Below, piece after piece: positions 7,274-16,518 of a stretch of 64,000 nt of DNA. Position 1 is the stretch's first letter. Every line of letters starts with the position of its first letter. The position numbers were made by a program, and so were the translations under genes. Under the pieces are notes generated by a model. It saw only the letters and a list, made by a program, of their open reading frames with translations, was not told the origin of the DNA and made no database searches. The stretch is from CAZLMW01 sp964560875 (lineage in GTDB: Bacteria > Myxococcota_A > UBA9042): positions 1 through 64,000 of the forward strand of contig CAZLMW010000003.1 of the NCBI GenBank assembly GCA_964560875.1, read 5' to 3'.

Positions 7274-9429
7274 TCGACTTCGCGCGCCCGTGGATGCTGG
7301 TCGGCCTGCTCGGCGCCTTGTTGCCGGTCGCGATTCACTTTCTGGGGCGTCGCCGCGCGCCAACGGTCCAGTTCTCGGCGCTCGCGTTCATCTTGGCCCG
7401 CAATCCCCAACGCGCTCGCGCCATCCGCCTGCGGGAACGCGCGCTGCTGGCCCTGCGAATCGCTGCATGTGCGCTGGTTGCGATCGTGCTCGCCAAGCCG
7501 CTGGTGCCAAGCCTGACGTCACCATCAGCGGCGATCGCCGGCAGCGAGCCCGTGGCCCTGGTTGTGGTGGTCGATGACTCGATGTCGATGGCAACGCGCG
7601 ACGCCCGGGGCAAGACGCGGCTCGACGGCGCACGGGATCGGGCGGTTGAGCTGCTGCGCCTGCTGCCGCTGGGGTCGATGGCTGCCGTCGTGGCGTCCGG
7701 TTTTCCGGCCCGCGCGCTGCAACGCCGGGCAACAGCCGAGTTGACGGCGGTCGCAGCCGACGTGAGCCGCATGAAGCCCCATCCGCGCGGTGATGATGCC
7801 GCCAACGCCCTCGCCATCGCGCAACGCCTGCTCGTGGCGGCGCCTCTGTCGGATCGTCGCATCGTCGTCCTTTCCGACTTCCAGGCCCCCGCCTGGCCAC
7901 CCCTGGCGCCACGCGGCGAGCTGCGTTCCGGGATCCAGCTGCTCGGCGAGGCGTTCTCGGATGGCCCGGCGAGCAACACCTCGATCGTCAACGCCACGGC
8001 CAGTCCTGCGCCCGAGCGCGGGCCTCATCACGTGCGGATCGCTTTCGGCGTGAAACACGAGGGCACCAAGGCGTTCGCCGGCCACGTAACCATCACCGCC
8101 GGGGAGCGCGAGGTGAAACGCTGGCTGGAGCTCGCCCCCGGTCAGACAACCGAGCGCTCCATTATCGTGGCGACCGCCGCTGAAACCGCCGCCATCACGC
8201 TGCCCGACGATGATCTGCTGGCAGACAATATCGCGCACGTACGACTCGCCGGTGACGACGCCATCAGCGTGGCGCTTGTCGACGGTTCGCCTCGGCCTGT
8301 GCCGCGCGAAGACGAGGTGTTCTTCGCCGCCAACGCGCTCCGACTCGGGGCTGAACGAGCGGGCAGCATGTCGGTGACGGTGCTGCAGCTGCCTGACCTC
8401 GCCAACACGGATCTGTCGCGATTCGACGTCATCGTCCTCGCCAACGTCACCGAGCTCGCAACGGCCACGGTCAAGACCATCGAAAAGCGCATGGAAGCGG
8501 GCGCCGGCGTGCTCGTCACCGCGGGCGATGGCATGCCGGCCGACGAGGCCGCGTGGCACACACGCCTGTTGCCCTGGGACGTGATGGGCAGACGAGAGAC
8601 CGCCGCGAACACGGGCAGAGCACGCGCAACTGGCAAGGCCGCCGTCCAACTCGCCACCACCGGAGCGGCCGAGGCTCTGCGTGACTCCCTCGCCGACGAC
8701 GCGATCGACGCGCTTGCCAAGGCCTCGACACGCGAACACCTCCTCGTCGTGCCCAGCCCCACCGTCGGTGAGGACACGGTCGCCCAGTATGCCGACGGCG
8801 CGCCAGCCCTGCTCGTCGGCCGCCGCGGAGCTGGACGGGTCGCGCTCTGGACCACAACTCTCGACCTCGACTGGTCGGACGCCGCCCTGCAACCCGGCTT
8901 CATGCCGCTCATCCTGCGCGTCGTCGAACACCTGGCTGGACGGGGAGCCGACGCGTCCCGCGGCGCCGTGCAGGTCGGAGCGACCGCCGTTTTCGACCGC
9001 CACGAGAGCGCTGAGAAGCTCGCCGTGCATCGCATCAACAGCGACGGCCCGGTGGTCATGGAGCTCGACGCCACGCAACAAGCTCCGCAACGCTGGCATG
9101 TCCGCAATCTGCTGGAACCGGGCCCGTACCGCGTCGTCGAAAAGGGCGCCAACGCCGTATGGAGCGACCGACCGCTCGCCGTCGTCGTCGATCCCCGCGA
9201 ATCGGTGACCAGCGCCGTCGACGACCCGGCCCGTTGGCAAGCGCCAGCGACTCGAAAGGACGGCCAGAGTCGACCTCCACGCGCGCCCGGTTGGCCCCTC
9301 GCCCTCGCCCTTCTCCTCGCCGCATTGGCGATGGAATCCGCGGTGCTTTGGCGCAACGGACGCGCCCGGCCCGGCGACGCCTCCGAAACGACACCACGCA
9401 CCGACCTGATCGCCCGCTTCGGCCGCTGA
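7270..9429 (+). CDS. BatA-like membrane protein with von Willebrand A domain
   Basis: A 719-residue protein starting at GTG 7270, four bases before the DUF58 stop. The N terminus (FARPWMLVGLLGALLPVAIHFL, then a basic stretch, then FSALAFIL) is the BatA/TIGR02226-type start with two membrane segments. A VWA domain follows with DDSMSMATR as MIDAS. A long periplasmic part contains a glutamine-amidotransferase-like segment (VIVLANVTELATAT, GVLVTAGDGM), and a last TM helix lies near the C terminus (LALALLLAALAMESAVL). Bat proteins have been linked to aerotolerance and envelope stress. It ends the operon; a hairpin follows at 9655. Confidence 0.85.
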   Translation: MIDFARPWMLVGLLGALLPVAIHFLGRRRAPTVQFSALAFILARNPQRARAIRLRERALLALRIAACALVAIVLAKPLVPSLTSPSAAIAGSEPVALVVVVDDSMSMATRDARGKTRLDGARDRAVELLRLLPLGSMAAVVASGFPARALQRRATAELTAVAADVSRMKPHPRGDDAANALAIAQRLLVAAPLSDRRIVVLSDFQAPAWPPLAPRGELRSGIQLLGEAFSDGPASNTSIVNATASPAPERGPHHVRIAFGVKHEGTKAFAGHVTITAGEREVKRWLELAPGQTTERSIIVATAAETAAITLPDDDLLADNIAHVRLAGDDAISVALVDGSPRPVPREDEVFFAANALRLGAERAGSMSVTVLQLPDLANTDLSRFDVIVLANVTELATATVKTIEKRMEAGAGVLVTAGDGMPADEAAWHTRLLPWDVMGRRETAANTGRARATGKAAVQLATTGAAEALRDSLADDAIDALAKASTREHLLVVPSPTVGEDTVAQYADGAPALLVGRRGAGRVALWTTTLDLDWSDAALQPGFMPLILRVVEHLAGRGADASRGAVQVGATAVFDRHESAEKLAVHRINSDGPVVMELDATQQAPQRWHVRNLLEPGPYRVVEKGANAVWSDRPLAVVVDPRESVTSAVDDPARWQAPATRKDGQSRPPRAPGWPLALALLLAALAMESAVLWRNGRARPGDASETTPRTDLIARFGR

Positions 9430-9516
9430 ATCCAGGATCTCGGCCCAAGCTGCTGTGCCTTCTCCGGGTGCTCACGGTGCGTTACCTTGCCGCTGCATCG
9501 GCACGGGTCATCGACC

Positions 9517-9744
9517 CATCAACACGCAAGAAACGGACCACTGGTGTGTCGTTGCGTAGGAAACGAACAGTTGACGGCAACGAGAACAGCCGCGCAGCGG
9601 AGGTTGGGGTGAGGCACGAAAACGACGCCCACTGCCGCCAAACAACGCGGGCCGAGGGGCCTCCCCCGCGAGGCCCCTTGCAAATGAAAGTTAGTGGTCC
9701 GACGTACGACCGGCAATTCATCAACACGCAAGAAACGGACCACT
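9517..9744. repeat. 26-bp direct repeat pair, with related short copy near 51333
   Basis: An identical 26-mer occurs at 9517-9542 and 9719-9744; its right end reads GAAACGGACCACT. The second copy abuts the ATG of the exchanger gene at 9746. A partial inverted copy TTAGTGGTCC lies at 9691-9700, and the reverse complement of the repeat end plus one base (TAGTGGTCCGTTTC) occurs at 51333-51346. The family is therefore dispersed, perhaps the end of a small mobile element. Confidence 0.75.
9655..9678 (+). terminator. GC-rich hairpin, possible terminator of the moxR/bat operon
   Basis: AGGGGCCTC and GAGGCCCCT form a perfect nine-pair stem with a six-base loop. No run of T follows, so it is not a classical intrinsic terminator. 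Confidence 0.45.
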
Positions 9745-9745
9745 A

Positions 9746-10924
9746 ATGGCGGGCGGCGGCGGCGGCGGCAAGACTTGGATCGGCCAATTGGTCGGGGGCG
9801 GTGCCGTCATCGGGGCGGCTCACGCGCTCGGCCACAGCGCGCCGGGGTGGTTGCATGCGGGGATGCTGGCCGTCGGCGGGCTGGCGGTCGTCTTCGGCTC
9901 CTGCGAGGCGATGATCAAGGCGGTCGAGGGCATCGGCAAAAGGCTGCGGTGGAACGCGTTCGTCGCGGGCACCATGGCGGGACTTGCAAGCAACGTTCCC
10001 GAGCTCGTGATGTTGGCGTTCGTCCTGGCCGTCGAACCGCGCGTCGGCTTCGTCGTCACCATGCTCACCTTGCACGTCGGTGCGCTCGCATTTGGCGTCT
10101 ATTGCCTGATGTTGCCGCGCGATGAACACGGCGATGCGCGCTTGCCCGAGCCGCTCGTCCGCCTGTCGACCGATCTCTACGCCGCGGCGGCCGGCGTCTT
10201 CCTCAGCACCGGCCTGTTGATGGTGCTCATCAACGTCTTCGAAAGCGGCGCGCACAAGGGCGAGGGCTTCGGGTCGCGCGACCTCTATGTGCTCGGAGGT
10301 GCGTTGCTCTTCGTCGAGGTCGTCGCCGTCATGCGCCTCGTCAAGCGGTTCGCTGGCGGTGGCGACGCCGATACGATCCAGACGGGTTCGGCGGACAACT
10401 CATCGCCACCGGCCGACGCACCTTCCTGGGGCAAGATCATCGGTTTTGGCGCGCTGGGTGTCGCGACGAGTGTGGTCGGTGGTCATGCGGTTGGCGACTT
10501 CGCCGATGTGCTGGTCAATGGCCTGACCGCTGCGGGCTGGTCGGAGATGGTCGGCGCCCTGATCCTCAGCGTCTTCGCGGCGTCCGGCGCGTTCGTCATG
10601 ATCATCAGCGCGCACGCCAAGGGGACGTACGATATCGCCCTCGCAAGCGCCTCGGGACAGGTGACCCAGGTGCCGTTCGTGGTCTTGCCTGTCGCCCTGA
10701 TCCTGGTCGCGATCTTCGGCGACACCGGCGTCGTCCCCACGTTGCCCAATGGCGGCGTCCTTGCCATCGATCTCGAGACCACCAGCGTCGTCTTGCTGGC
10801 CTTCGCGCCGATGCTGATGCTCTGGAAATCGGTGCAAGACGACGGCAAGGTCAACTGGGTGGAGACCGCGTCCCTGATCACGGTTTTCGCGCTCACGGTT
10901 TACTTCCTCGCCGCCCACGGCTAA
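9746..10924 (+). CDS. Sodium/calcium exchanger (CaCA superfamily)-like membrane protein
   Basis: A 392-residue polytopic membrane protein with two homologous halves. The first half has FVAGTMAGLASNVPELVM, resembling the alpha-repeat (GTSxPE) of cation/Ca2+ exchangers; the second has SEMVGALILSVFAASGAFVMI. The halves are joined by a hydrophilic stretch (about residues 205-230, Asp/Ser/Pro-rich). Transport of Ca2+ or another cation against H+ or Na+ is likely, but the ion cannot be read from sequence. The N terminus begins with a run of Gly, unusual but preceded by no better start. Its ATG touches the end of the 26-bp repeat. Confidence 0.75.
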   Translation: MAGGGGGGKTWIGQLVGGGAVIGAAHALGHSAPGWLHAGMLAVGGLAVVFGSCEAMIKAVEGIGKRLRWNAFVAGTMAGLASNVPELVMLAFVLAVEPRVGFVVTMLTLHVGALAFGVYCLMLPRDEHGDARLPEPLVRLSTDLYAAAAGVFLSTGLLMVLINVFESGAHKGEGFGSRDLYVLGGALLFVEVVAVMRLVKRFAGGGDADTIQTGSADNSSPPADAPSWGKIIGFGALGVATSVVGGHAVGDFADVLVNGLTAAGWSEMVGALILSVFAASGAFVMIISAHAKGTYDIALASASGQVTQVPFVVLPVALILVAIFGDTGVVPTLPNGGVLAIDLETTSVVLLAFAPMLMLWKSVQDDGKVNWVETASLITVFALTVYFLAAHG

Positions 10925-10936
10925 GGACCCCGCGCG

Positions 10937-11512
10937 ATGCATGTAGACGAAGCGATCCGCACCCGGCGCACCCACAAGCAGTACGATGGCACGCCCGTTT
11001 CGCGCGAGACGGTGCACGACCTGATTCAAGCAGCCGTCTGGGCCCCCAATCACCGCCACACAGAGCCGTGGCGCTTCGTCGTGGCGCTCGGCGAGCAGCG
11101 GATCGGCCTGGCCAACGCGGTCGGGGAAGCGCTCGATTCGATGCGCAAGCCCGACGTGGCGTCCGACGTGAAGTTGGAGACCAAGAAGCGCAAGTTCCTG
11201 CGACGAGCCGAACAAGCCGGCGCCATCGTCGTCGTTACGTACGTGACCTCGCCCGAAAACCCCGGCCTCGACCGCGAGGACTACGCGGCAACCGCCTGCG
11301 CCGTTCAGAATATGCAGCTCGCGGCGACGGCACGCGGCCTTGTCTGCCAGTGGTCGACGAGCAAGGTGTTTGAGCGCGACCCGGTCCGCAGATTCCTCGG
11401 CCAACCCGCGGGCGAGGAGCTTGTCGCCGCGCTCTTCATCGGCCACCCCGTCGCGCCCCTCGAGGGCCGACGCGGCAAATCCGTCGACGACGTGACGCGC
11501 TTTCTCGGCTGA
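10937..11512 (+). CDS. Nitroreductase-family FMN oxidoreductase
   Basis: A 191-residue protein with the N-terminal pattern IRTRRTHKQYDGTPVSRETV and then AAVWAPNHRHTEPWRF, characteristic of the FMN-binding nitroreductase fold (R-R-x-x-R/K-x-Y/F and A-P-x-x-x-x-x-P-W). The later GLVCQWS and FIGHPVA segments fit the same family. It is short, as in the YdjA-like single-domain group. The substrate is unknown. It begins 12 bases after the exchanger stop and lies 36 bases upstream of tgt, so the three may be transcribed together. Confidence 0.88.
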   Translation: MHVDEAIRTRRTHKQYDGTPVSRETVHDLIQAAVWAPNHRHTEPWRFVVALGEQRIGLANAVGEALDSMRKPDVASDVKLETKKRKFLRRAEQAGAIVVVTYVTSPENPGLDREDYAATACAVQNMQLAATARGLVCQWSTSKVFERDPVRRFLGQPAGEELVAALFIGHPVAPLEGRRGKSVDDVTRFLG

Positions 11513-11548
11513 TCGGCCGGCCGCCCAAGCTCCCAGGCCAGACTCCGC

Positions 11549-12694
11549 ATGTACCGATTCAAGCTCGACCACGTCTGCGCCCAATCGGGGGCCCGCGCGG
11601 CAACCATCGAGACCTCGCGCGGCACGATCCAGACGCCGATCTTCATGCCCGTCGGCACCCAGGGCGCGGTCAAGAGCGCTGTCCGTCCGCGCGACCTCCG
11701 CGACCTCGGCGCGCAGATCATGCTGAGCAACACGTACCACCTGATGATCCGCCCCGGCCGCGACACGATTCGCCACCTCGGCGGCCTGCACAAGATGATG
11801 GCGTGGGACCGCCCGATCCTCACCGATTCGGGTGGCTACCAGGTGTTTTCGCTAAGCCGCACGCGCAAAGTCACCGACGAGGGAGCCGTCTTTCAGAGTC
11901 ACATCGACGGCCAACGGTTTGTGCTCGACGCCGAGACCGCCATTGGCCTGCAAGAAGACTTTGGCAGCGATATCGCGATGGCCTTTGACGAGTGCCCACC
12001 CGCGGGCGCCGACAGCCGCACCATGACCCGCGCGATGAACCGCACGACCGCATGGCTGGACCGCTGCCTCGCCGCCCGCAAGCGCCCTGGTGACGTCGCG
12101 TTGTACGGCATCGTGCAGGGCGGAACCGACCATGCGCTGCGCACCCGCCACGTCGAGGAGATCTGCTCGCGTCCCTGTGAAGGCTTTGCGATCGGCGGAC
12201 TGAGCGTCGGCGAAGATATGGACACGATGTACGAGGCCTGCGCGCACACCGCAGCCCAGATGCCCACCGACCGCGCCCGCTACCTGATGGGCGTTGGCCG
12301 CCCCGCTGACCTGCTGCGATGCATCGCCATGGGTGTCGACCAGTTCGACTGCGTGCTGCCCAGCCGCAACGCTCGCCACGGCAAGGTGTTCACGCTCGAC
12401 GGCGGCTTCTACATCAAGAACACGTTCTTCCGCACCGACGACCGCCCGCTCGATCCCTGCGGCGACTACAGCCCCGTGCACCACTTCAGCCGGGCCTACA
12501 TCCGCCACTTGTGGTCGAGCAACGAGGCCCTCGGCCCGCACGTCCTCACGGTGCACAACCTGGCGTTTTACCTGCACCTGAGCCGCGAGGCCCGCCGCGC
12601 CATCCTCGAAGACCGCTACGGCGACTGGATGCGCGAGATGCTCGACCGGATGGCGACCGATCGCTGGAAACAGGAAGCCAAACGCCGGGTCTGA
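11549..12694 (+). CDS. tgt: tRNA-guanine(34) transglycosylase with altered zinc site
   Basis: A 381-residue enzyme that exchanges guanine at the wobble position of GUN tRNAs for preQ1 in queuosine synthesis. Diagnostic motifs are present: TDSGGYQVFSL (general acid/base Asp), MAFDECPP, IGGLSVGE, and VDQFDCVLPSRNARHG (nucleophile Asp). The usual zinc motif CxCxxC between PLDP and SRAY is missing. The ten residues there read CGDYSPVHHF where E. coli has ECDCYTCRNY, so all three Cys ligands are replaced by Gly, Tyr and Val; the distal His (LTVHNL) remains. Length and fold otherwise look normal. No other queuosine genes are nearby. Confidence 0.93.
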   Translation: MYRFKLDHVCAQSGARAATIETSRGTIQTPIFMPVGTQGAVKSAVRPRDLRDLGAQIMLSNTYHLMIRPGRDTIRHLGGLHKMMAWDRPILTDSGGYQVFSLSRTRKVTDEGAVFQSHIDGQRFVLDAETAIGLQEDFGSDIAMAFDECPPAGADSRTMTRAMNRTTAWLDRCLAARKRPGDVALYGIVQGGTDHALRTRHVEEICSRPCEGFAIGGLSVGEDMDTMYEACAHTAAQMPTDRARYLMGVGRPADLLRCIAMGVDQFDCVLPSRNARHGKVFTLDGGFYIKNTFFRTDDRPLDPCGDYSPVHHFSRAYIRHLWSSNEALGPHVLTVHNLAFYLHLSREARRAILEDRYGDWMREMLDRMATDRWKQEAKRRV

Positions 12695-12716
12695 CTCCGG
12701 ATCGGACCGCCGCGGG

Positions 12717-13760
12717 TCACGCCACGAACAACCAATCGCGACCTTCGTGCCAGCCCATGACGGTCAGCTCGGCGCGGATCTGCTGCCGGGCCCCCTGCCT
12801 GACGATGGCGACCAACGTGGGCGAGCCGGCGAATTCGGACAAAAGACTGTGCGCCACGACGGGCACGCCGCGGACCTTGGCCCCGATGCGGCGCGGATTG
12901 ACGTCGAAGAACCGGGCTACGTCGATTCCGTTGTCCCGCAGTGCGTCGCAGGTCCGCTTGGCGTCGTCGCCAGCGCCGATGATTTGAACGGCGCGGCTGG
13001 ATGCTTGCGATCCGGTGGACAGCGCGGGCCAGTCCCGAGCCAGGGCGCCGGCCTTGAGGCGAATGACGTTGCGTCGCGAACACCGCGCGTCGGTGCGGGT
13101 GAAGCGGCCGCCGTGGTCGCGATACCAGTAGGCTCGTTTTGCAAGCTTGTGCAGCCGGACGCCGGCACCGATGAGGCGCAAAAAGAGGTCGTAGTCTTCC
13201 TGGAAAGGCCCATCCCGCCAGCCGCCGTGGTCGCGAAGCAGGCGTGTCGACGCGAGCATGGTCGGGTGGGTGATGGGCGTGTCGATGAACCGTTCGCGGC
13301 GATGATCCACCGGTGTCAGCAGGGTGTTCTGCCACCCGCAGAAGCGTGCAAACCCCGGACCGGGCTCTTCTTTGCCGTCACGACCGGCGATGGGGCGCAC
13401 CTGGCAGCCGACGACCGCGTTCTCATCGGCCGGTTGCTCCCAAAGCGCGACCTGCTCGTCGATGCGTCCGGGGCACGACACGTCATCGGCGTCCATTCGC
13501 GCAATCAACCCGTGGTTGGCGACCTCGAGCCCGGCGTTGAGCGCCCCTGGCAGGCCTGTTTCGGGCAACGACACCACGTCGACCCGGGAATCTGCGGCGG
13601 ACCCAACCGCGACCTCGACAGCGCCGTCGGTGGACCCGTCATCGACCACGACGACCTGGGCGACCGCAGCGTTTTCGAGCACGGAATTCAGCGCGACGGT
13701 CAGCCATGCGCCGCCGTTTCGGACGGGCAGGATGACGCTAACCCGGTGGTCTCTGGGCAT
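12717..13760 (-). CDS. Family 2 glycosyltransferase fused to a C-terminal Rossmann-like domain
   Basis: A 347-residue protein. Residues 5-250 are a GT-A fold: SVILPVRNGG, then VVDDGSTDGA, MDADD (DXD metal site) and QEDYDLFLRLI. From about residue 252 a second domain begins with QIIGAGDDAKRTCDAL and continues with FFDVNPRRIG, KVRGVPVV and VAIVRQGARQQI, resembling the nucleotide-binding half of PglD-type acetyltransferases or other sugar-linked Rossmann folds. It may link sugar transfer to a modification or to a cofactor-bound regulatory domain. No polysaccharide cluster is visible around it; tgt converges from the other side. Confidence 0.88.
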   Translation of the reverse strand: MPRDHRVSVILPVRNGGAWLTVALNSVLENAAVAQVVVVDDGSTDGAVEVAVGSAADSRVDVVSLPETGLPGALNAGLEVANHGLIARMDADDVSCPGRIDEQVALWEQPADENAVVGCQVRPIAGRDGKEEPGPGFARFCGWQNTLLTPVDHRRERFIDTPITHPTMLASTRLLRDHGGWRDGPFQEDYDLFLRLIGAGVRLHKLAKRAYWYRDHGGRFTRTDARCSRRNVIRLKAGALARDWPALSTGSQASSRAVQIIGAGDDAKRTCDALRDNGIDVARFFDVNPRRIGAKVRGVPVVAHSLLSEFAGSPTLVAIVRQGARQQIRAELTVMGWHEGRDWLFVA

Positions 13761-13805
13761 TCAGCGGTGGTCCAGCATCCGTGGCGATATTGCGCGCAAT
13801 TACGG

Positions 13806-14714
13806 TCAGCGGCGGCGGTCGCGGATCAGGCCCTCTTGCATCACCGAGGCGACGAGCGCGCCGTCACGGGTGAAGAAGCGCCCCGAAACCAGGCCTCGCG
13901 CGCCGCTCGCCGACGGGCTCGTCACGTCGTAGAGCAGCCAGTCGTCCATGCGAAACGGTCGGTGAAACCACATCGCGTGGTCGAGGCTCGCGACCTGCAC
14001 GCCGGGGGTCAACCAGGACGCGCCGTGGGGCTGCAGGGACGTGGTCAGCAGGTGAAAGTCGGAGGCATAGGCGAGCAACGTGCGATGCACTTCGGGGTCG
14101 TCGGGCAGCTCCCCATTCGCGCGCAGCCACACCTGGCGATGGGCCTCTCGCACCGGCGGCTTGACCGGATCCATCGGGTTGATGGGGCGGATTTCGATGG
14201 GTTTTTCGGCGGTTGCCCGGTCGCGAAGGCCGCGTGGGATTTGCTTCAGCACCGCTTCGGGAAGCCGCGCGAGGTAGCGTTGGCCGAGCTCCCTTTCGTT
14301 CATCAGGTCGTCGGGTTCGCGTGCCTCGGGCATCGCCTGGGCGTGGTCGAAGCCGCCCTCGGTGATTTGGAATGACGCGGCGAGGTTGAGGATCGCCTTG
14401 CCGCCCTGGACGGCCACGACGCGGCGGGTCGTGAAGCTGCGGCCATCGCGGATCGGGTCGACGGTGTAGACGACTGGTCGGTCCGTGGCGCCGGGCCGCA
14501 GGAAATAGGCGTGCAGCGAATGGGCTTGGCGGCCCTCAGGCACCGTCTGGCGCGCAGCGGACAAGGCCTGACCGAGCACCTGGCCGCCGAAAACGCGCCC
14601 CCAACCAAGCTCCTGGCTGGCGCCGCGAAACAGGTTCTCTTCGATGCGCTCGAGCCGCAGGATATCGATCAGTTGATGCAAGACGTCGCTCACGCGCTCT
14701 CCCGGTCGAGGCAA
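13806..14714 (-). CDS. tesB: Acyl-CoA thioesterase II
   Basis: A 302-residue double-hotdog thioesterase. Recognisable stretches are GRVFGGQVLGQAL near the N terminus, SLHAYFLRPG, YTVDPIRDGRSFTTRRVVAVQ, and in the second hotdog ASLDHAMWFHRPFRMDDWLLYD with a late GRFFTRDGALVASVMQEGL. These match TesB, which hydrolyses medium- and long-chain acyl-CoA to free acid and CoA. Length is typical. It lies upstream of the glycosyltransferase on the same strand with 45 bases between; there is no obvious functional link. Confidence 0.95.
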   Translation of the reverse strand: MPRPGERVSDVLHQLIDILRLERIEENLFRGASQELGWGRVFGGQVLGQALSAARQTVPEGRQAHSLHAYFLRPGATDRPVVYTVDPIRDGRSFTTRRVVAVQGGKAILNLAASFQITEGGFDHAQAMPEAREPDDLMNERELGQRYLARLPEAVLKQIPRGLRDRATAEKPIEIRPINPMDPVKPPVREAHRQVWLRANGELPDDPEVHRTLLAYASDFHLLTTSLQPHGASWLTPGVQVASLDHAMWFHRPFRMDDWLLYDVTSPSASGARGLVSGRFFTRDGALVASVMQEGLIRDRRR

Positions 14715-14738
14715 CGCCCCAAATTGTGCGGCAATGGC

Positions 14739-15740
14739 CTACCAAAATGGCCGACTGAAGCTGTACGGCCCTTTGCAGGTCGCGGTCATCATCACCGTGT
14801 CATCGGCATCGTCGATATCGGTCTCGAGCACCTTGGCGCCCGCCTTCTTGAGCCTTGCGATAACGCCGGCATCGGGGTGACCGTAGGCGTTTGTCACTCC
14901 TGCGCTGATGATCGCGTGTTTGGGTTTGAGCGCGTCGATAAACGTCTGCGAAGTCCCCGATTTGCTGCCGTGATGGCCGACCTTGAGCACGTCGATATCG
15001 CTGACCCCGAACTCGTTGAGCATCTCCTTCTCGGCGGCATTCTCAGCGTCGCCCGTGAGCAGCACCCACGACCCGGCACATCCGGTCTGGAGCACGATGG
15101 AGTCGTCGTTGTGGTTGCCGGAGAGCTTGCCGGGGTGGACGACCTCGACCTTGAGCGGCCCGAGCTTAAACGACTCGCCGCGCCTGGGCTCGATGAGCTT
15201 GGCCCCTTCCTTGGTGGCGTCGTCGAGGAACTCCATGAAGCTGGCCGTCTCCTTCTTCGCGCCGTTCCAATACACCGTGCCGACGTCGAACGCGTCGAAC
15301 GCGGCTCCGAGTCCGCCGATATGATCGAGGTCGGCGTGCGAGGCAACCACGACATCGAGCCTGGTCAATTGCATCGACTTGAGGCGCTGAGCCAGCAGGT
15401 TTTCGGTGCGGCCGCCGTCGACAAGCATCGTGGTTCCGTCATCGGAGATCACCACAATCGCGTCGCCCTGACCCACATCGAGGAAGAGCACCGTGAACCC
15501 GCCGGAGTCGGGCATCCAAAACGGCTTGGCGGCGACGGTATCGACGGGCCCGAGGGCGTCCGAATCCCGGGTGACAACGTCGTGTGCGCTTGCATCGCCT
15601 GTGGCGCCGTCGTCGGTCGAATCGAGGACCGATGTATCGTCCGCGAGGCTCAAGTTGGCGCTGTCGTCGCTGCAGCCGCCGGCCCAGGGGCTGACGGACA
15701 AGAGGAACACGGCGAGCAGCTGGGGGATCCGACGCGTCAT
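14739..15740 (-). CDS. Lipoprotein with ComEC-like metallo-beta-lactamase domain
   Basis: A 333-residue protein with an N-terminal signal ending in WAGGC, a probable lipobox, and an Asp/Ser-rich linker. The rest is a stand-alone copy of the ComEC/Rec2 C-terminal hydrolase: FLDVGQGDAIVV, SHADLDHIGG (metal site), LTGDAENAAEKEML and KVGHHGSKSG. In ComEC the domain is thought to degrade the non-transported DNA strand. As an anchored lipoprotein it could be an extracytoplasmic nuclease or phosphodiesterase. No competence genes flank it. Confidence 0.85.
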   Translation of the reverse strand: MTRRIPQLLAVFLLSVSPWAGGCSDDSANLSLADDTSVLDSTDDGATGDASAHDVVTRDSDALGPVDTVAAKPFWMPDSGGFTVLFLDVGQGDAIVVISDDGTTMLVDGGRTENLLAQRLKSMQLTRLDVVVASHADLDHIGGLGAAFDAFDVGTVYWNGAKKETASFMEFLDDATKEGAKLIEPRRGESFKLGPLKVEVVHPGKLSGNHNDDSIVLQTGCAGSWVLLTGDAENAAEKEMLNEFGVSDIDVLKVGHHGSKSGTSQTFIDALKPKHAIISAGVTNAYGHPDAGVIARLKKAGAKVLETDIDDADDTVMMTATCKGPYSFSRPFW

Positions 15741-15908
15741 GGCGGCAACCTAACATCGTCCGTGGGCTCGCGCACCGGCTCACCGGCCGACAAGGCGCCA
15801 ACAAAGATGTCCTGCTTCACACCAGCGATGTGTTTTGCAGCGGGACACGCGGTTTGATCCACTTGCACCTGCCAAGACCGTCGAGACAACTCCTGGACAG
15901 GCAACGAG

Positions 15909-16488
15909 ATGAACGAGCCCGCCCCGACTTTCTTCCCCCCAGGCCGACTTTCATGCGTGGCTGGACGCCCATCACGCCACCGCGGAGCACCTCTGGGTTG
16001 GCTACTACAAGAAGGCGACCGGCAGACCCTCGGTCACGTGGGAGGAGACCGTCGACGAAGCGCTCTGCTACGGCTGGATCGACGGCATCCGCAAGTCACG
16101 CGGGACGGAGAGCTACATGATCCGCTTCACCCCGCGAAAACGCAGGAGTGTCTGGAGCAAACGCAACATCGATCAGGTCGAGCAGCTGATTGCCGCCGGG
16201 CGCATGAAACCTGCCGGCCTGGCCGCATACGCGCACAAAGACGTGCACCCCAACAGCGGCTACTCGGCTCAAACCTCCGACCCCGAGTTCACGGAGGCGA
16301 TGTTGGCGAGATTCAAGGTGAACGCGGCCGCCTGGGCGTTCCACGAGGCGCAACCGCCCAGCTATCGGAGGCAGACCCGGGGCTGGATCATGAGCGCCAA
16401 ACGCGAGCAGACGCGTGAGCGGCGCTTCAACGCGCTGATCGAGGATTCGGCCAACGGACTCCGCCTCAAGCAATTCCGACGGCGCTAG
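15909..16488 (+). pseudogene. YdeI/OmpD-associated family protein, frameshifted at a C homopolymer
   Basis: The start MNEPAPTFFP is encoded from 15909, but the family-like continuation QADFHAWLDAHHATAEHLW is in the next frame and runs to the stop at 16488. The switch lies at a run of six C (15935-15940). Five C would join the two parts into one normal-length protein of about 190 residues with the expected WVGYYKKATGRPSVTW, DEALCYGWIDGIRKS and RFTPRKRRSVWS. No alternative start exists in the second frame before 16117. It is either a sequencing/assembly error, a real recent mutation, or slippage. YdeI-family proteins are linked to bacteriocin or cationic-peptide resistance. Confidence 0.8.
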
Positions 16489-16518
16489 CTAGCCCGGCTT
16501 TCTCATCAAAGCGCGCTT

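Larger units (their letters stand above)
9430..9745. other. Intergenic region with a 26-bp direct repeat and a GC-rich hairpin
   Basis: These 316 bases contain two copies of a 26-bp direct repeat (9517-9542 and 9719-9744) and a nine-pair hairpin at 9655-9678. The short leftward frames across it repeat the peptide VRFLRVD because of the repeat and are not convincing genes. Confidence 0.6.
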
